A stretch of 37,992 bases of DNA, from the NCBI GenBank assembly GCA_041659085.1, contig JBAZYZ010000005.1, forward strand, positions 1 through 37,992. The letters run 5' to 3'. This DNA comes from JBAZYZ01 sp041659085 (GTDB lineage Bacteria > Patescibacteriota > Minisyncoccia > Phycocordibacterales > VMEP01). Both the position numbers and the translations under genes were made by a program. Below the pieces are notes generated by a model. It worked only from the letters and a program-made list of their open reading frames with translations, was not told the origin of the DNA and searched no databases. How positions within the stretch are numbered: the stretch's first letter is position 1; each line of letters opens with the position of its first letter. Of this stretch, positions 16,022 to 24,166 are shown one piece after another.

Positions 16022-17095
16022 TTATCCCACAAGCGCTATCACCATGCCTATAATCGCGCATATGACCGAGATGATCCAAAAACGCATTGTTACTTTGTAA
16101 GCCGGCCAGCCAAGCGCTTCAAAGTGGTGGTGAATCGGCGCAACCAGGAAAACTTTCTTGCCGTTACGGAACTTTTTGGAAAGCACCTGAATGATAACCG
16201 AACCTGAAGCCAGAAAAAGAGGCAAAGCGATAACAGGCAGGACAACTACTGATTTGGTCAGGAAAGCCACCACAGTAAGAGCTGTTGTGAGCCCCAATAT
16301 CCCCGTTTCGGACATATAAAAACGCGCCGGCGGGATGTTGAACCATAAAAAAGCCAAAATAGAACCGGCGACAACAAAGCAAAAGGCAGCCAGATCAATT
16401 TGGCTTTGGAAAAAAGCTATTCCCCCATAAGCCGAGAAGATCGTGGCCATAATGCCGCCGGAAAGTCCGTCTATGCCGTCTATAACCCCGCCGGAAAACA
16501 ACGCAAGCATTACAATCACGAACAGTGGGATAAAAAGATAACCAAGGTTTATAACCCCATTAAACGGTATTTCTATGCTGGTTACGCCGAGTTTTGAGTA
16601 AAACCACCATGCCCCCACAAGCCCTATCAGGACAACGGTACCTATGCGTATTTTTAAAGGCAAGCCGCCGGCTATGTATCCTCCGCGGTTTTTAACAACC
16701 AATAAATCATCCACCAACCCCACAATGGAAGCGACGATAAGTGTAAAAAGCGGAAGCCATGTCTGGTTACGGCTTAAGAAATTTAATTTATGCAAAAATC
16801 CTTCTTCCGAATAACTTGAGAGCAGGGAGAAGAAAATTATAGTTATAAGAGTGCTTGCCCAAATGATAATGCCGCCCATCCGCGGAGTGCCAACCTCTTT
16901 TTCTTTATGGAGTTGATTAAATATCGGCGTCCCCCCTCCCCCCAAGCCTTCAGTTCTCGCCTTCTTTTTCCACATTTGATGTTTGTACAGATAGTGGGTA
17001 AGAATCGGCGTAATGGCTATCCCAATGAAAAAAGCCACCGTAGAAGGCAGGAAGATTTTCGCGGCATCTATAATCAAAGGGTTGGGAATAAACAT
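16022..17095 (-). CDS. mraY: Phospho-N-acetylmuramoyl-pentapeptide transferase
   Basis: 357 residues, ten or so helices. MraY signatures: KEKEVGTPRMGGIIIW (GTPTMGG type), the catalytic aspartates in SIVGLVDDLLVVKNR, GGVIDGIDGLSGGI, and VAPIHHHFEALGW near the end. It transfers phospho-MurNAc-pentapeptide to undecaprenyl phosphate to give lipid I, the substrate of MurG downstream. The N-terminal insert near 48-62 (GLGGGGTPIFNQLHK) is glycine rich and not standard. A TATAAT box lies 9 bases before the ATG, hinting at an extra promoter inside the run. The gene follows dacA by 27 bases. Confidence 0.96.
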   Translation of the reverse strand: MFIPNPLIIDAAKIFLPSTVAFFIGIAITPILTHYLYKHQMWKKKARTEGLGGGGTPIFNQLHKEKEVGTPRMGGIIIWASTLITIIFFSLLSSYSEEGFLHKLNFLSRNQTWLPLFTLIVASIVGLVDDLLVVKNRGGYIAGGLPLKIRIGTVVLIGLVGAWWFYSKLGVTSIEIPFNGVINLGYLFIPLFVIVMLALFSGGVIDGIDGLSGGIMATIFSAYGGIAFFQSQIDLAAFCFVVAGSILAFLWFNIPPARFYMSETGILGLTTALTVVAFLTKSVVVLPVIALPLFLASGSVIIQVLSKKFRNGKKVFLVAPIHHHFEALGWPAYKVTMRFWIISVICAIIGMVIALVG

Positions 17096-17104
17096 GTTTT
17101 AGTC

Positions 17105-17110
17105 ATTATA
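17105..17110 (-). promoter_or_regulatory. -10-like box before mraY
   Basis: TATAAT on the minus strand (17110-17105), 9 bases before the mraY ATG at 17095. No extended TG and no clear -35. Could be an internal near-leaderless promoter. Confidence 0.4.
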
Positions 17111-17122
17111 CTTTTTAATTGT

Positions 17123-18031
17123 TCATATGGAAACTGCCAGAATGGCGGCATCCGCCAGTTTTTTGATATCATGAAAGCGTCCACGTTCCGATGAGCCAAG
17201 AACAACTATGGCTATGGGGTGGTTTATTCCGACATCGATTAAAATCGCAAGATTGCCTCCGGCAATGTCTGTAAAACCGGTTTTAGAAGCAATAATGCCG
17301 ATTGTTTTCTCCACTTCGGTATTTGTATTTTTGAATTCATGCGCCCTATTCTCAAGAGACAGAGTTTTAAATTCCCGTCGACTGGTAGCTTCAAAGATTT
17401 CGGGATACATGGCAACCGTGCTGTAGAAAAGCTTGGCTATATCTTTGGCGGAACCATACGCGCCGGAAAGAGACGGCGAAATATCAAGCCCGGTTTCATT
17501 CAAAAAATAAGTTTCATTGAGTCCAAGGGACCTAGTCTCTTCGTTCATTGTTTCAACAAAAGAGGTTGTTTCGCCTTGGACTTTTTCCGCCCCAACCCAA
17601 GCTGCCGCCAAAGAACTGGCTCCGTCGTTTGAAGAAGAAACCAGCGTTAACCTGGCTAAATCCGACATCCTCCACTTCTCGCCGACCAAAAGCCCGCTGT
17701 CCCCTTCTTCGCTTATTGCTTTTCTGGTCACAACAGCCACATCCCCTCCGCCAAGTAACGCCACGCGGGCTGTCATAATCTTTGCAAGCGAAGCCAGGGG
17801 CAGCTGGGTGTTTTCGTTTTTCGCGAACAATACGCGGTCTTCCCTAGCGTCCCAGACAACCGCAGACTTGGCCTCAACTTCCATCCCGACAAACGGATCC
17901 TTTCTTACCGCCTTTTCCATTTTGATCGGCAAATTTTTATTTTTCAAAAAAGACGGCGCATAAGCAACAACCCGAAGCCCAATCAGCAAAATAACAATTA
18001 CGACTACGATAATTTCTTTTTTTTCTATCAC
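17123..18031 (-). CDS. D-alanyl-D-alanine carboxypeptidase (S11 family, PBP5-like)
   Basis: 302 residues. A membrane anchor at about 6-23 is followed by the penicillin-binding catalytic domain: Ser81-x-x-Lys84 (PLASLAKIMTA), Ser133-Ser-Asn135 (VSSSNDGAS), and Lys250-Thr-Gly252 (SKTGFTD). The enzyme trims the terminal D-Ala of stem peptides, limiting crosslinking. The C-terminal beta domain and amphipathic anchor of E. coli PBP5 are absent; anchoring here is N-terminal. It follows scpB by 24 bases and precedes mraY by 27. It belongs to the wall-synthesis run. Confidence 0.94.
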   Translation of the reverse strand: MIEKKEIIVVVIVILLIGLRVVAYAPSFLKNKNLPIKMEKAVRKDPFVGMEVEAKSAVVWDAREDRVLFAKNENTQLPLASLAKIMTARVALLGGGDVAVVTRKAISEEGDSGLLVGEKWRMSDLARLTLVSSSNDGASSLAAAWVGAEKVQGETTSFVETMNEETRSLGLNETYFLNETGLDISPSLSGAYGSAKDIAKLFYSTVAMYPEIFEATSRREFKTLSLENRAHEFKNTNTEVEKTIGIIASKTGFTDIAGGNLAILIDVGINHPIAIVVLGSSERGRFHDIKKLADAAILAVSI

Positions 18032-18055
18032 ATCAGGAATTTACACAAACTCGTC

Positions 18056-18613
18056 TTAAGCTGCTCCAATACCCCCTTCTTCGCTTTCCGTCGTTGCCTT
18101 AAAATTGTCCAGCGAGTCGCGTACCGCCTTGTAATCAGGCAATTCATCAACACCGGACACACCCATGTAACGCAGCAATTCAAATGTCGGTTGATACAAA
18201 GAGCTTCTACCGTTTGGGTTCGGTACTCTCTCAATCAGGCCGCGCACCATGAGATTGCGCAAAATAAATTGCGAATTAACCCCGCGGATAAAATCAATTT
18301 CTGTTTTAGTCACAGGGCTTTTAAAAAGAACAATGGAAACTGTTTCCAGTCCGGCCCGGCCCAGATCCTTGTTCAACTCTTCTTTCAATATGGCCTCTAT
18401 AAACCCGCTTGCTTCCGGGGCGGTTCCCAACATTACGCTGTCGCCATTTTCAATAATACGCACACCTCGCCCGGAAAGTTTTTCTTTGAGGGAAGCGAGC
18501 GCTTTGTTTATGCCGTTTTCGTCAATCTTCATAAATTCAGCCAGCTTTTTCCTGGAAATCGGCTCTGTCTTTACAAAAAGCAGGGCTTCTAAAATTGTGT
18601 CCGTATTTTGCAT
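18056..18613 (-). CDS. scpB: Segregation and condensation protein B
   Basis: 185 residues, the usual ScpB length. Two winged-helix domains: ILEALLFVKTEPISRKKLAEFMKI at the start, and LETVSIVLFKSPVTKTEIDFIRGVNSQFILRNLMVRGLIERV with PNPNGRSSLYQPTFELLRYMGV, matching the ScpB pattern (GR..ly.tT..FL..fG). It binds SMC-ScpA to shape and segregate the chromosome. The start lies 5 bases after the scpA stop. A C-terminal tail rich in Asp/Glu/Thr ends in GGIGAA. An smc gene is not in the window. Confidence 0.95.
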   Translation of the reverse strand: MQNTDTILEALLFVKTEPISRKKLAEFMKIDENGINKALASLKEKLSGRGVRIIENGDSVMLGTAPEASGFIEAILKEELNKDLGRAGLETVSIVLFKSPVTKTEIDFIRGVNSQFILRNLMVRGLIERVPNPNGRSSLYQPTFELLRYMGVSGVDELPDYKAVRDSLDNFKATTESEEGGIGAA

Positions 18614-18618
18614 TGTTG

Positions 18619-19386
18619 TTAATTATTGGCCGCTTGCTGCAGATTGTCCGCACCGAGCGATAAGCGGTTAGTTTCTATCCCTATATCCTCAAAATGCTTT
18701 TCCTGGCTTACCAGTATAATCCCCTGCTTTACAAGTTCAAGCATGGCAAGGAATCCGACGATTATATTAACCTTGTTTTCATGGGTTGAGGCTTCTCCTG
18801 TGTGACCGGAAAGTTTCGAGAAACTTGTTTTTATCTCTTTTGCGATGCGTTCAGTTATGCTGTTTATCATTTCCTCTATGCTCACAACCTTTTTTACCGT
18901 AACCTTCGGTAGAATTTCTTTTTTGGGTAAATTTGCGATGACCGACTGTATGGCGCTATGGACATTTTCCACCGTAAAAGACTCGTCCGGAGAAAAAATC
19001 GGTATTTTATTTCGCGCGTACGGTCTTTCCCAGATAGTCGGACCTGCGAGGAGTTCTTTCAACCTTACGCCGGCATCCCGCACTATTTTATAAAGACTAA
19101 GTCTTTTTTCCAAGTCGCCGATACTCTCAGTCTCTTCCTCTGTAAGATTTATTTCCGGCAAAAGCGAGCGTGATTTTATAAGTATGAGGGTTGCGGCGAC
19201 AATGATAAAGTTCGCGATGCGCGCTATGGGAAAATCATTCAATCTTCTCACGTGAGACAGGTAGTCGTCGGTAACTTCCGAAAGCGATATTTCATTTATA
19301 AATAGCTTCCTTTTTTCTATAAGCGACAGAAGGAGTTCCATAGGTCCTTCAAAAGAGCCTATTTTGGCTATATATGTTGATTCCAT
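18619..19386 (-). CDS. scpA: Segregation and condensation protein A
   Basis: 255 residues. FEGPMELLLSLIEKRKLFINEISLSEVTDDYLSHV is the ScpA N-terminal signature (FEGPLDLLLHLI.K..ldI.di.i..i..QY), followed by IANFIIVAATLILIKSRSLLPE and a C-terminal winged helix with VGFLAMLELVKQGIILVSQ. It is the kleisin that bridges the SMC heads and recruits ScpB. First gene of the minus-strand run and driven by a promoter only 7 bases from the ATG. Its upstream intergenic region is shared with the small cysteine-containing gene on the other strand. Confidence 0.95.
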   Translation of the reverse strand: MESTYIAKIGSFEGPMELLLSLIEKRKLFINEISLSEVTDDYLSHVRRLNDFPIARIANFIIVAATLILIKSRSLLPEINLTEEETESIGDLEKRLSLYKIVRDAGVRLKELLAGPTIWERPYARNKIPIFSPDESFTVENVHSAIQSVIANLPKKEILPKVTVKKVVSIEEMINSITERIAKEIKTSFSKLSGHTGEASTHENKVNIIVGFLAMLELVKQGIILVSQEKHFEDIGIETNRLSLGADNLQQAANN

Positions 19387-19393
19387 TGTTTAA

Positions 19394-19402
19394 AATATAG
19401 CA
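19394..19402 (-). promoter_or_regulatory. Extended -10 promoter of scpA
   Basis: On the minus strand TGCTATATT (19402-19394) ends 7 bases before the scpA ATG at 19386. Predicts a leaderless start for the segregation/wall operon. Confidence 0.6.
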
Positions 19403-19479
19403 TTTTTGAGCGTTTTTCCAAGAGACTCCGGGAATTGCCCATTATTTTAGAACCTGTTGACATTACAACGGAATGTAAG

Positions 19480-19508
19480 TCGGTGCTTTGGCACCGATTT
19501 TTATTTTG
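19480..19508 (+). terminator. Hairpin with T-tract upstream of the small cysteine-containing gene
   Basis: TCGGTGC (19480-19486) pairs with GCACCGA (19491-19497), loop TTTG, followed by TTTTTATTTT. It looks like a plus-strand intrinsic terminator although no plus-strand gene lies upstream. A TTGACA at 19457-19462 precedes it, so it could end a very short RNA or insulate the next promoter. Confidence 0.6.
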
Positions 19509-19532
19509 GAACAAAAGGTAAATACTTCACGG

Positions 19533-19552
19533 GTCAATACATTTTATTGACA
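19533..19552 (+). promoter_or_regulatory. Inverted repeat over a -35 box (possible operator)
   Basis: GTCAATA (19533-19539), a 5-base gap, then TATTGAC (19545-19551): a perfect 7-base inverted repeat. The right arm overlaps TTGACA at 19547-19552, a perfect -35 consensus; a weak -10 (TACCTT, 19571-19576) is 18 bases away. AGGTAAATA occurs on both sides, at 19516-19524 and 19556-19564. This fits a repressor or activator site controlling the 19613 gene (inference). Confidence 0.4.
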
Positions 19553-19612
19553 ATGAGGTAAATATTGTTGTACCTTCCTTACTAGACCTCGTAATTTTTT
19601 AAGGGGAAATAT

Positions 19613-19819
19613 ATGGCTAGTTGCGAATGTCGCAGATTCCCGGACAGTGACCCGTGCCAGAAAAAAACATCATGGAAAACAGGCAATTCTGATGTTCCCT
19701 GTCCGGGCTTACCCGGTCAAAAATGTGTTTCAATTTTTAAAAACCGCGTGCCCGGATGGAAAGTGGAGAAGGTTCAAAACATGCTAAAAAACCGGCCTAT
19801 GCCGCAAAAAAAACCATAA
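19613..19819 (+). CDS. Small cysteine-containing protein, unknown function
   Basis: 68 residues with five cysteines: Cys4, Cys6, Cys15, Cys30, Cys38 (SCECRR, DPCQKK, VPCPGLPGQKC), then a basic C-terminal half with a possible short helix (GWKVEKVQNMLKN) and a PMPQKKP tail. No signal peptide or membrane segment. The cysteine spacing could bind a metal, but no known zinc-finger or ferredoxin pattern is matched. Support for a real gene is mainly contextual: AAGGGG about 6 bases before the ATG, an upstream -35 box overlapping an inverted repeat, and a strong terminator just after the stop. It stands alone between two divergent minus-strand operons. I do not recognise the family. Confidence 0.6.
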   Translation: MASCECRRFPDSDPCQKKTSWKTGNSDVPCPGLPGQKCVSIFKNRVPGWKVEKVQNMLKNRPMPQKKP

Positions 19820-19843
19820 AAACCCCTCTAAGAGGGGTTTTTA
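19819..19843. terminator. Strong bidirectional terminator
   Basis: AAACCCCTCT (19820-19829) pairs with AGAGGGGTTT (19831-19840), flanked by A-runs on the left and TTTTT on the right. It ends the small gene on the plus strand and trpS-aspS on the minus strand, where TTTTTATGGTTTTTTTT follows. Confidence 0.88.
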
Positions 19844-19872
19844 AATTGATTATTTTATCTAATCCAATCTGC

Positions 19873-21261
19873 CTATTTGGAAATTTTTAATCCAAGCTCC
19901 TCAAGTTGCTTATATTCTATTTCACTTGGCGCATTCATCATCAAATCCTTGCCTTCTCCTGTTTTCGGAAACGCGATAACTTCGCGTATATTCGGCTCGT
20001 TTTGCAGAAGCATCACTATACGGTCAATACCCGGAGCAAATCCGCCATGCGGCGGGGCTCCGTATTTAAAGGCATCAAGCATATGCCCGAATTTTGCCCG
20101 CTGTTTTTCTTCACTTATCTCCAAAAGTTCAAACACCCTTTTTTGAACATCGGCCTCGTGAATGCGGATTGATCCAGACGACAATTCATAACCGTTTAAC
20201 ACAAGGTCGTATGAATTCGCGCGAATAGAGAATATGTCTTCCCCTGACATAAATTTTTGTTTATCCTCAGGGTTGATGGAACAGAAGGGGTGATGCGCGG
20301 CTTGTATCTCTCCCTTGTCCGTCTTTTCAAACATCGGGAAATCAACGACCCAGACAAAAGCGAGTTCATTGGGATTATTTTTATCCTTTCTCATATCGGG
20401 TTTGTCACTCCCGTATTTTTCCATTGATTCATCATAAGTAATGCGCGGGAAAGGAATTTCGGATATTTTCTTCTCCGGATAAAGTCTTTTAATGAGCTCT
20501 ATAAACATAGCTTCGGTGTAGGAAAGGATATCTTCTCTTTCCACAAAAGACATCTCAAAGTCGAGCTGCGTAAACTCCGGCTGGCGATCGCCGCGCTGAT
20601 CTTCATCGCGCATGCATCTCGCAATCTGGAAATAACGTTCAAATCCTGCAACCATTGAAAGCTGCTTAAACTGCTGCGGCGATTGCGGCAAAACGTAAAA
20701 TTTACCCTGGTGCAGTCTGGACGGGATAACGTATTCACGGCTGCCCTCAGGAGTCCCTTTCATAAGCATCGGTGTTTCTATCTCCACGAAATTATTTTTA
20801 TGCATATACTCGCGGAAAAAAGAAATTATTTTATCCCGCATTCTTATGTTTTTTTGCATACGCTCGCTTCTTAAATCAAGATATCTGTACTTAAGGCGAA
20901 CCTCTTCGTTTATTTCGCGGGTATCGCCGTGTATCGCAAACGGCATCGGTTCAGACGTGTTTAAAATTGATATCTCCAAAATTTCAAGCTCAATGCCGCC
21001 ATTTAACCTGTCTGTCTGCCTGTTTTTTTCCGGACGTTCGTTGATTTTCCCCCGGACCGCAACAACAAACTCGTCTCGGACTTCTTTGGCTGTCTCCATT
21101 GCCGGCGATGCCGGCAGAACAACACCTTGGACCTTACCGGTCATATCCCGAAAATCAAAAAAGATGAGTTTACCCTGGTCCCGTCTTACATCCACCCAGC
21201 CCTTTATCAGAATTTCTTTCCCTGTATGTTCGCGCAGGTCTTTTATGTATGTTCGTTCCAT
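19873..21261 (-). CDS. aspS: Aspartyl-tRNA synthetase lacking the GAD domain
   Basis: 462 residues against about 590 for normal bacterial AspRS. An N-terminal OB-fold (GWVDVRRDQGKLIFFDFRDMTG) and class II core are clear: motif 1 region FVEIETPMLMKGTPEGSREY, FYVLPQSPQQFKQLSMVAGFERYFQIARCMRDEDQRGDRQPEFTQLDFEMSF for motif 2, and GGFAPGIDRIVMLL for motif 3. The bacterial GAD insertion normally sits between KYGSDKPD and the WVxDFPMFE segment; here only about 14 residues (MRKDKNNPNELAFV) join them. The C-terminal bacterial extension (NAPSEIEYKQLEELGLKI) is kept, so this is the bacterial type, trimmed. It follows trpS by 10 bases. Confidence 0.96.
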   Translation of the reverse strand: MERTYIKDLREHTGKEILIKGWVDVRRDQGKLIFFDFRDMTGKVQGVVLPASPAMETAKEVRDEFVVAVRGKINERPEKNRQTDRLNGGIELEILEISILNTSEPMPFAIHGDTREINEEVRLKYRYLDLRSERMQKNIRMRDKIISFFREYMHKNNFVEIETPMLMKGTPEGSREYVIPSRLHQGKFYVLPQSPQQFKQLSMVAGFERYFQIARCMRDEDQRGDRQPEFTQLDFEMSFVEREDILSYTEAMFIELIKRLYPEKKISEIPFPRITYDESMEKYGSDKPDMRKDKNNPNELAFVWVVDFPMFEKTDKGEIQAAHHPFCSINPEDKQKFMSGEDIFSIRANSYDLVLNGYELSSGSIRIHEADVQKRVFELLEISEEKQRAKFGHMLDAFKYGAPPHGGFAPGIDRIVMLLQNEPNIREVIAFPKTGEGKDLMMNAPSEIEYKQLEELGLKISK

Positions 21262-21271
21262 AGAATGATAT

Positions 21272-22318
21272 TTATATTGTTAAGCCAACCTTCTTTCTTA
21301 TTTCAATCATTTTTAATCGCGCCCTTTCCCGGGCAATCTCTCCTCCGTCGCGTAAAATTTTTTTGACGTCATCGGGGTTTTTTTCTATCAAAGTCCTATT
21401 TTCACGGAGAGGAGAAACGAAACGTATCATATTTTCAACCAAAATGTCTTTTGATTCTTTGTATCCTATGCCGCCGTCAATATAGCGCTTTTTAAGTTCG
21501 CTTAAATCCTCTGCACTAAAAAGTTTATGGAGAGCGAAAACGTTGCACTCATCAGGATTTTTAGGCTCATTCACCCCTTTTGAATCGGTGGGAATTGACA
21601 TAACCCCGGAACGGATATCCTGGTCGCTCGCGAACAGCTCTATCGTATTGCCGTAACTCTTGGACATTTTTCTGCCGTCAGTGCCGATAACGGTTTTTAC
21701 CTCCGGAAGTATAAGCGGTTCAGGCAATTTAAATGTATCGCCAAAAATGCGGTTGAATTTTTCTGCCGTGTCGCGGGCGTATTCCACATGCTGTTTCTGG
21801 TCAGCGCCAACAGGGACCACATCCGCGTCCTGTATCAAAATATCGGCCGCCATAAGAAGCGGATAATCAAATGTCCCGACATTCACTTCTCTCATAGCTT
21901 CAATACCTTGAGTTCTTACAGCCGTGTCGACCGTATATTCTGATGGCATACTGGAGTATGTAATTCTCGCAGACTTTGAAAGGGCATCTTTGAAGGCGTG
22001 GGCGCGCATTAAATACGGCATCGTGGTAATACAATTAAAAATCCAAGCCAGTTCCGTTACTTCCGGGACATCAGACTGCAAAAAAAGAGTTACGTTTTTA
22101 GGGTTGAGCCCTATGGCCAGATAATCTATTGCAAGACCCAGGGTGTCATCGCCCAGACTTTTGGCATCCTGGACGCCGGTTAGAGCATGATAATTCGCCA
22201 GAAAAACAAAGCTTTTATAGTCATTTTGCAAATCCACGAATTGCTTCATAGCTCCGAAATAGTTGCCTATATGAGGCCGCCCGGTTGGCTTTACTCCTGA
22301 AAGCAGTATTTTCTTCAT
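21272..22318 (-). CDS. trpS: Tryptophanyl-tRNA synthetase
   Basis: 348 residues, normal for bacterial TrpRS (about 330-350). SGVKPTGRPHIGNYFGA carries the HIGH-type motif PHIGN, and GRKMSKSYGNTIELF is the KMSKS loop. SDVPEVTELAWIFNCITTMPYLMRA and PVGADQKQHVEYARDTAEKFN are further TrpRS hallmarks. Class I enzyme that charges tRNA-Trp. First gene of the trpS-aspS pair, with a -10-like box 9 bases before the ATG. Confidence 0.97.
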   Translation of the reverse strand: MKKILLSGVKPTGRPHIGNYFGAMKQFVDLQNDYKSFVFLANYHALTGVQDAKSLGDDTLGLAIDYLAIGLNPKNVTLFLQSDVPEVTELAWIFNCITTMPYLMRAHAFKDALSKSARITYSSMPSEYTVDTAVRTQGIEAMREVNVGTFDYPLLMAADILIQDADVVPVGADQKQHVEYARDTAEKFNRIFGDTFKLPEPLILPEVKTVIGTDGRKMSKSYGNTIELFASDQDIRSGVMSIPTDSKGVNEPKNPDECNVFALHKLFSAEDLSELKKRYIDGGIGYKESKDILVENMIRFVSPLRENRTLIEKNPDDVKKILRDGGEIARERARLKMIEIRKKVGLTI

Positions 22319-22327
22319 AATGTTTAA

Positions 22328-22336
22328 ATAATATCA
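22328..22336 (-). promoter_or_regulatory. Extended -10 promoter of trpS-aspS
   Basis: On the minus strand TGATATTAT (22336-22328) ends 9 bases before the trpS ATG at 22318. The mRNA would have at most a very short leader. Confidence 0.5.
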
Positions 22337-22373
22337 AAAATATGGGTCTTTTCAAAGACTTATCTTTATCAAC

Positions 22374-23060
22374 TTATATGACGGGAGCCATAAGCGCGAC
22401 GTGCTCCATGAGCATCTTAACCGACGAGGAGCGGTCTCCCGCATAACCGCGAAATTTTATGAGTTCGGTCAAAAATTCCCGAGTGGCTTTGTCCGATTTT
22501 TGCATAGGCAAATTTTCGTGTAAAAACAGCTCTATTTCATCAAAAAAATATATTAGGGCTTGTTTATCTTTTTCTTCAATTATTTTTTTCACAAAAGGAA
22601 TTTGGAAGCGTTTCTCCACTGATGTTTTAAATAATTCTTCCGCGTTTATCCCCATGGATTGCGGACCGTAGACCATAGGCCGCAGCACCCTTACTCTGGA
22701 AAGCAGTGTCGGCAAAATTTGTCTGACGTTCGCCATCACGAGAAAAATATATGTTCCCTTCGTCGGTTCTTCAAAAACCTTAAGCAACGCGTTTTGGGCT
22801 TCACGGGTAATCGCGTCGGCTGAAACTATAAAAAACTTTTCTTCTCCCGAAAACGCCCGCCGACCTTGTTCTTCCTTAAGTTCTCTTGCCTCTCCTATAC
22901 CAAGTATCTCAAAATGTCTCACGCGGTAATCGGGATTACCAACCGTCTTTATGCCAAAAACTTCCTCAATCGTTTTTTGAAGACGCGGAGCAAGCGTCTC
23001 TACCCCGCCACAAACGAGATAAGCATGCTGATCTTTATTGATATGAGATTTTAAATCCAT
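22374..23060 (-). CDS. DNA polymerase III delta-prime-like clamp-loader subunit
   Basis: 228 residues from ATG 23060. The same frame extends to ATG 23087 and GTG 23132; the extra residues are highly charged (RRQRSSRMRRQ) and precede the normal family beginning HAYLVCGG, so the shortest form is preferred but not proven. Key segment: EEKFFIVSADAITREAQNALLKVFEEPTKGTYIFLVMANVRQILPTLLSRVRVL, the delta-prime/tau pattern NALLK.LEEP...F.L.t.....llpTi.SR, with Cys of the SRC motif replaced by Val. There is no Walker A, as in delta-prime. Expected to act in the sliding-clamp loader. It follows mreB by about 80 bases. Confidence 0.82.
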   Translation of the reverse strand: MDLKSHINKDQHAYLVCGGVETLAPRLQKTIEEVFGIKTVGNPDYRVRHFEILGIGEARELKEEQGRRAFSGEEKFFIVSADAITREAQNALLKVFEEPTKGTYIFLVMANVRQILPTLLSRVRVLRPMVYGPQSMGINAEELFKTSVEKRFQIPFVKKIIEEKDKQALIYFFDEIELFLHENLPMQKSDKATREFLTELIKFRGYAGDRSSSVKMLMEHVALMAPVI

Positions 23061-23142
23061 CCTGTAATGAAAGTCCTGTCGTCGCATGCGGGAACTTCTT
23101 TGGCGTCTATTAAAATCGTCGGGTTTCCCCACCGGGGCTGTT

Positions 23143-24156
23143 TTATCTCTTGGCTATGATGCTCTTCTTATACGTATCCAGATGTTCAAGCGCGACACCA
23201 GTGCCCTTGGCCACACAATATAAAGCTTCGTCGGCAAGAGCAGCTTTTACGCCGGTGCGACGATAAACCAACTCCGGAAAATTCCTAAGCTGAGAAGTCC
23301 CGCCTGTCATAATGATTCCATTTTCGATAATATCGGCTGAAAGTTCGGGCGGGGTTTCCTGAAGCACGTCCTTCATCGCTTTTATTATCTGGCGGAGCTC
23401 TTTGTCTATCGCCTTCACTATTTCATTAGTGGAGATCTGCGCCGAGCGCGGAAGACCTGCGATAAAATCGCGCCCGCGGATAGTCATCGTGAGTTCTTCT
23501 TCCATTGGTATTGCCGAACCTATGGCTATTTTCACCTCCTCGGCTGTTTTATCTCCAATAGCCAAATTGAAGGTCTTTTTTATATAATCGGCAATAGCCT
23601 GGTCAACGCGATTTCCAGCGCATTTCACGGAATTGGACGCAACTATGCCCCCCAGAGAAATAACCGCCACATCCGTAGTTCCTCCTCCTATGTCAACAAT
23701 CATGTGCCCCTCTGCCTCGTGGATGGGTATGCCCGCCCCGATAGCCGCAAGAATGGGTTCTTTTACCACATAAGCGTTTTTGGCTCCGGCCTTAATGGCC
23801 GCTTCCACCACAGCCCGGCGTTCGGTTGAAGTTACGCCGGCCGGCACAGACACCATCACTTCCGGTTTAAAAATATTCCACCGACCGAGAGACTTGCTTA
23901 TAAAATATCTGAGCATCGCTTCAGTTACGCGATAATCCGCAATTACGCCGTCTTTCATGGGACGATAAGCAATAATTGAATCCGGCGTTTTGCCAATCAT
24001 GTCTTTGGCTTCATTTCCAACAGCCAATATTTTGTTATCAATCTCGGAAACTGCCACCACCGACGGCTCGTTTAGAACAATTCCCTTACCCGGCAAAAAT
24101 ACCAGCGTGTTCGCCGTTCCCAAATCAATACCGAGTTTTTTGGAAAAAAAAGACAT
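23143..24156 (-). CDS. mreB: Rod-shape-determining actin homologue MreB
   Basis: 337 residues. LGIDLGTANTLVFLPGKGIVLNEPSVVA is the MreB start with phosphate-1 loop; DIGGGTTDVAVISLGGIV is phosphate-2, and ENGIIMTGGTSQLRNFPELV is the adenosine motif. RPMKDGVIADYRVTEAMLRYFI and VMVSVPAGVTSTERRAVVEAA are typical MreB. It forms membrane filaments that direct sidewall peptidoglycan synthesis, implying a rod or elongated cell. No mreC/mreD follows. It starts 10 bases after murA, so wall precursor synthesis and shape control share an mRNA. Confidence 0.97.
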   Translation of the reverse strand: MSFFSKKLGIDLGTANTLVFLPGKGIVLNEPSVVAVSEIDNKILAVGNEAKDMIGKTPDSIIAYRPMKDGVIADYRVTEAMLRYFISKSLGRWNIFKPEVMVSVPAGVTSTERRAVVEAAIKAGAKNAYVVKEPILAAIGAGIPIHEAEGHMIVDIGGGTTDVAVISLGGIVASNSVKCAGNRVDQAIADYIKKTFNLAIGDKTAEEVKIAIGSAIPMEEELTMTIRGRDFIAGLPRSAQISTNEIVKAIDKELRQIIKAMKDVLQETPPELSADIIENGIIMTGGTSQLRNFPELVYRRTGVKAALADEALYCVAKGTGVALEHLDTYKKSIIAKR

Positions 24157-24166
24157 CTGAAAATAA

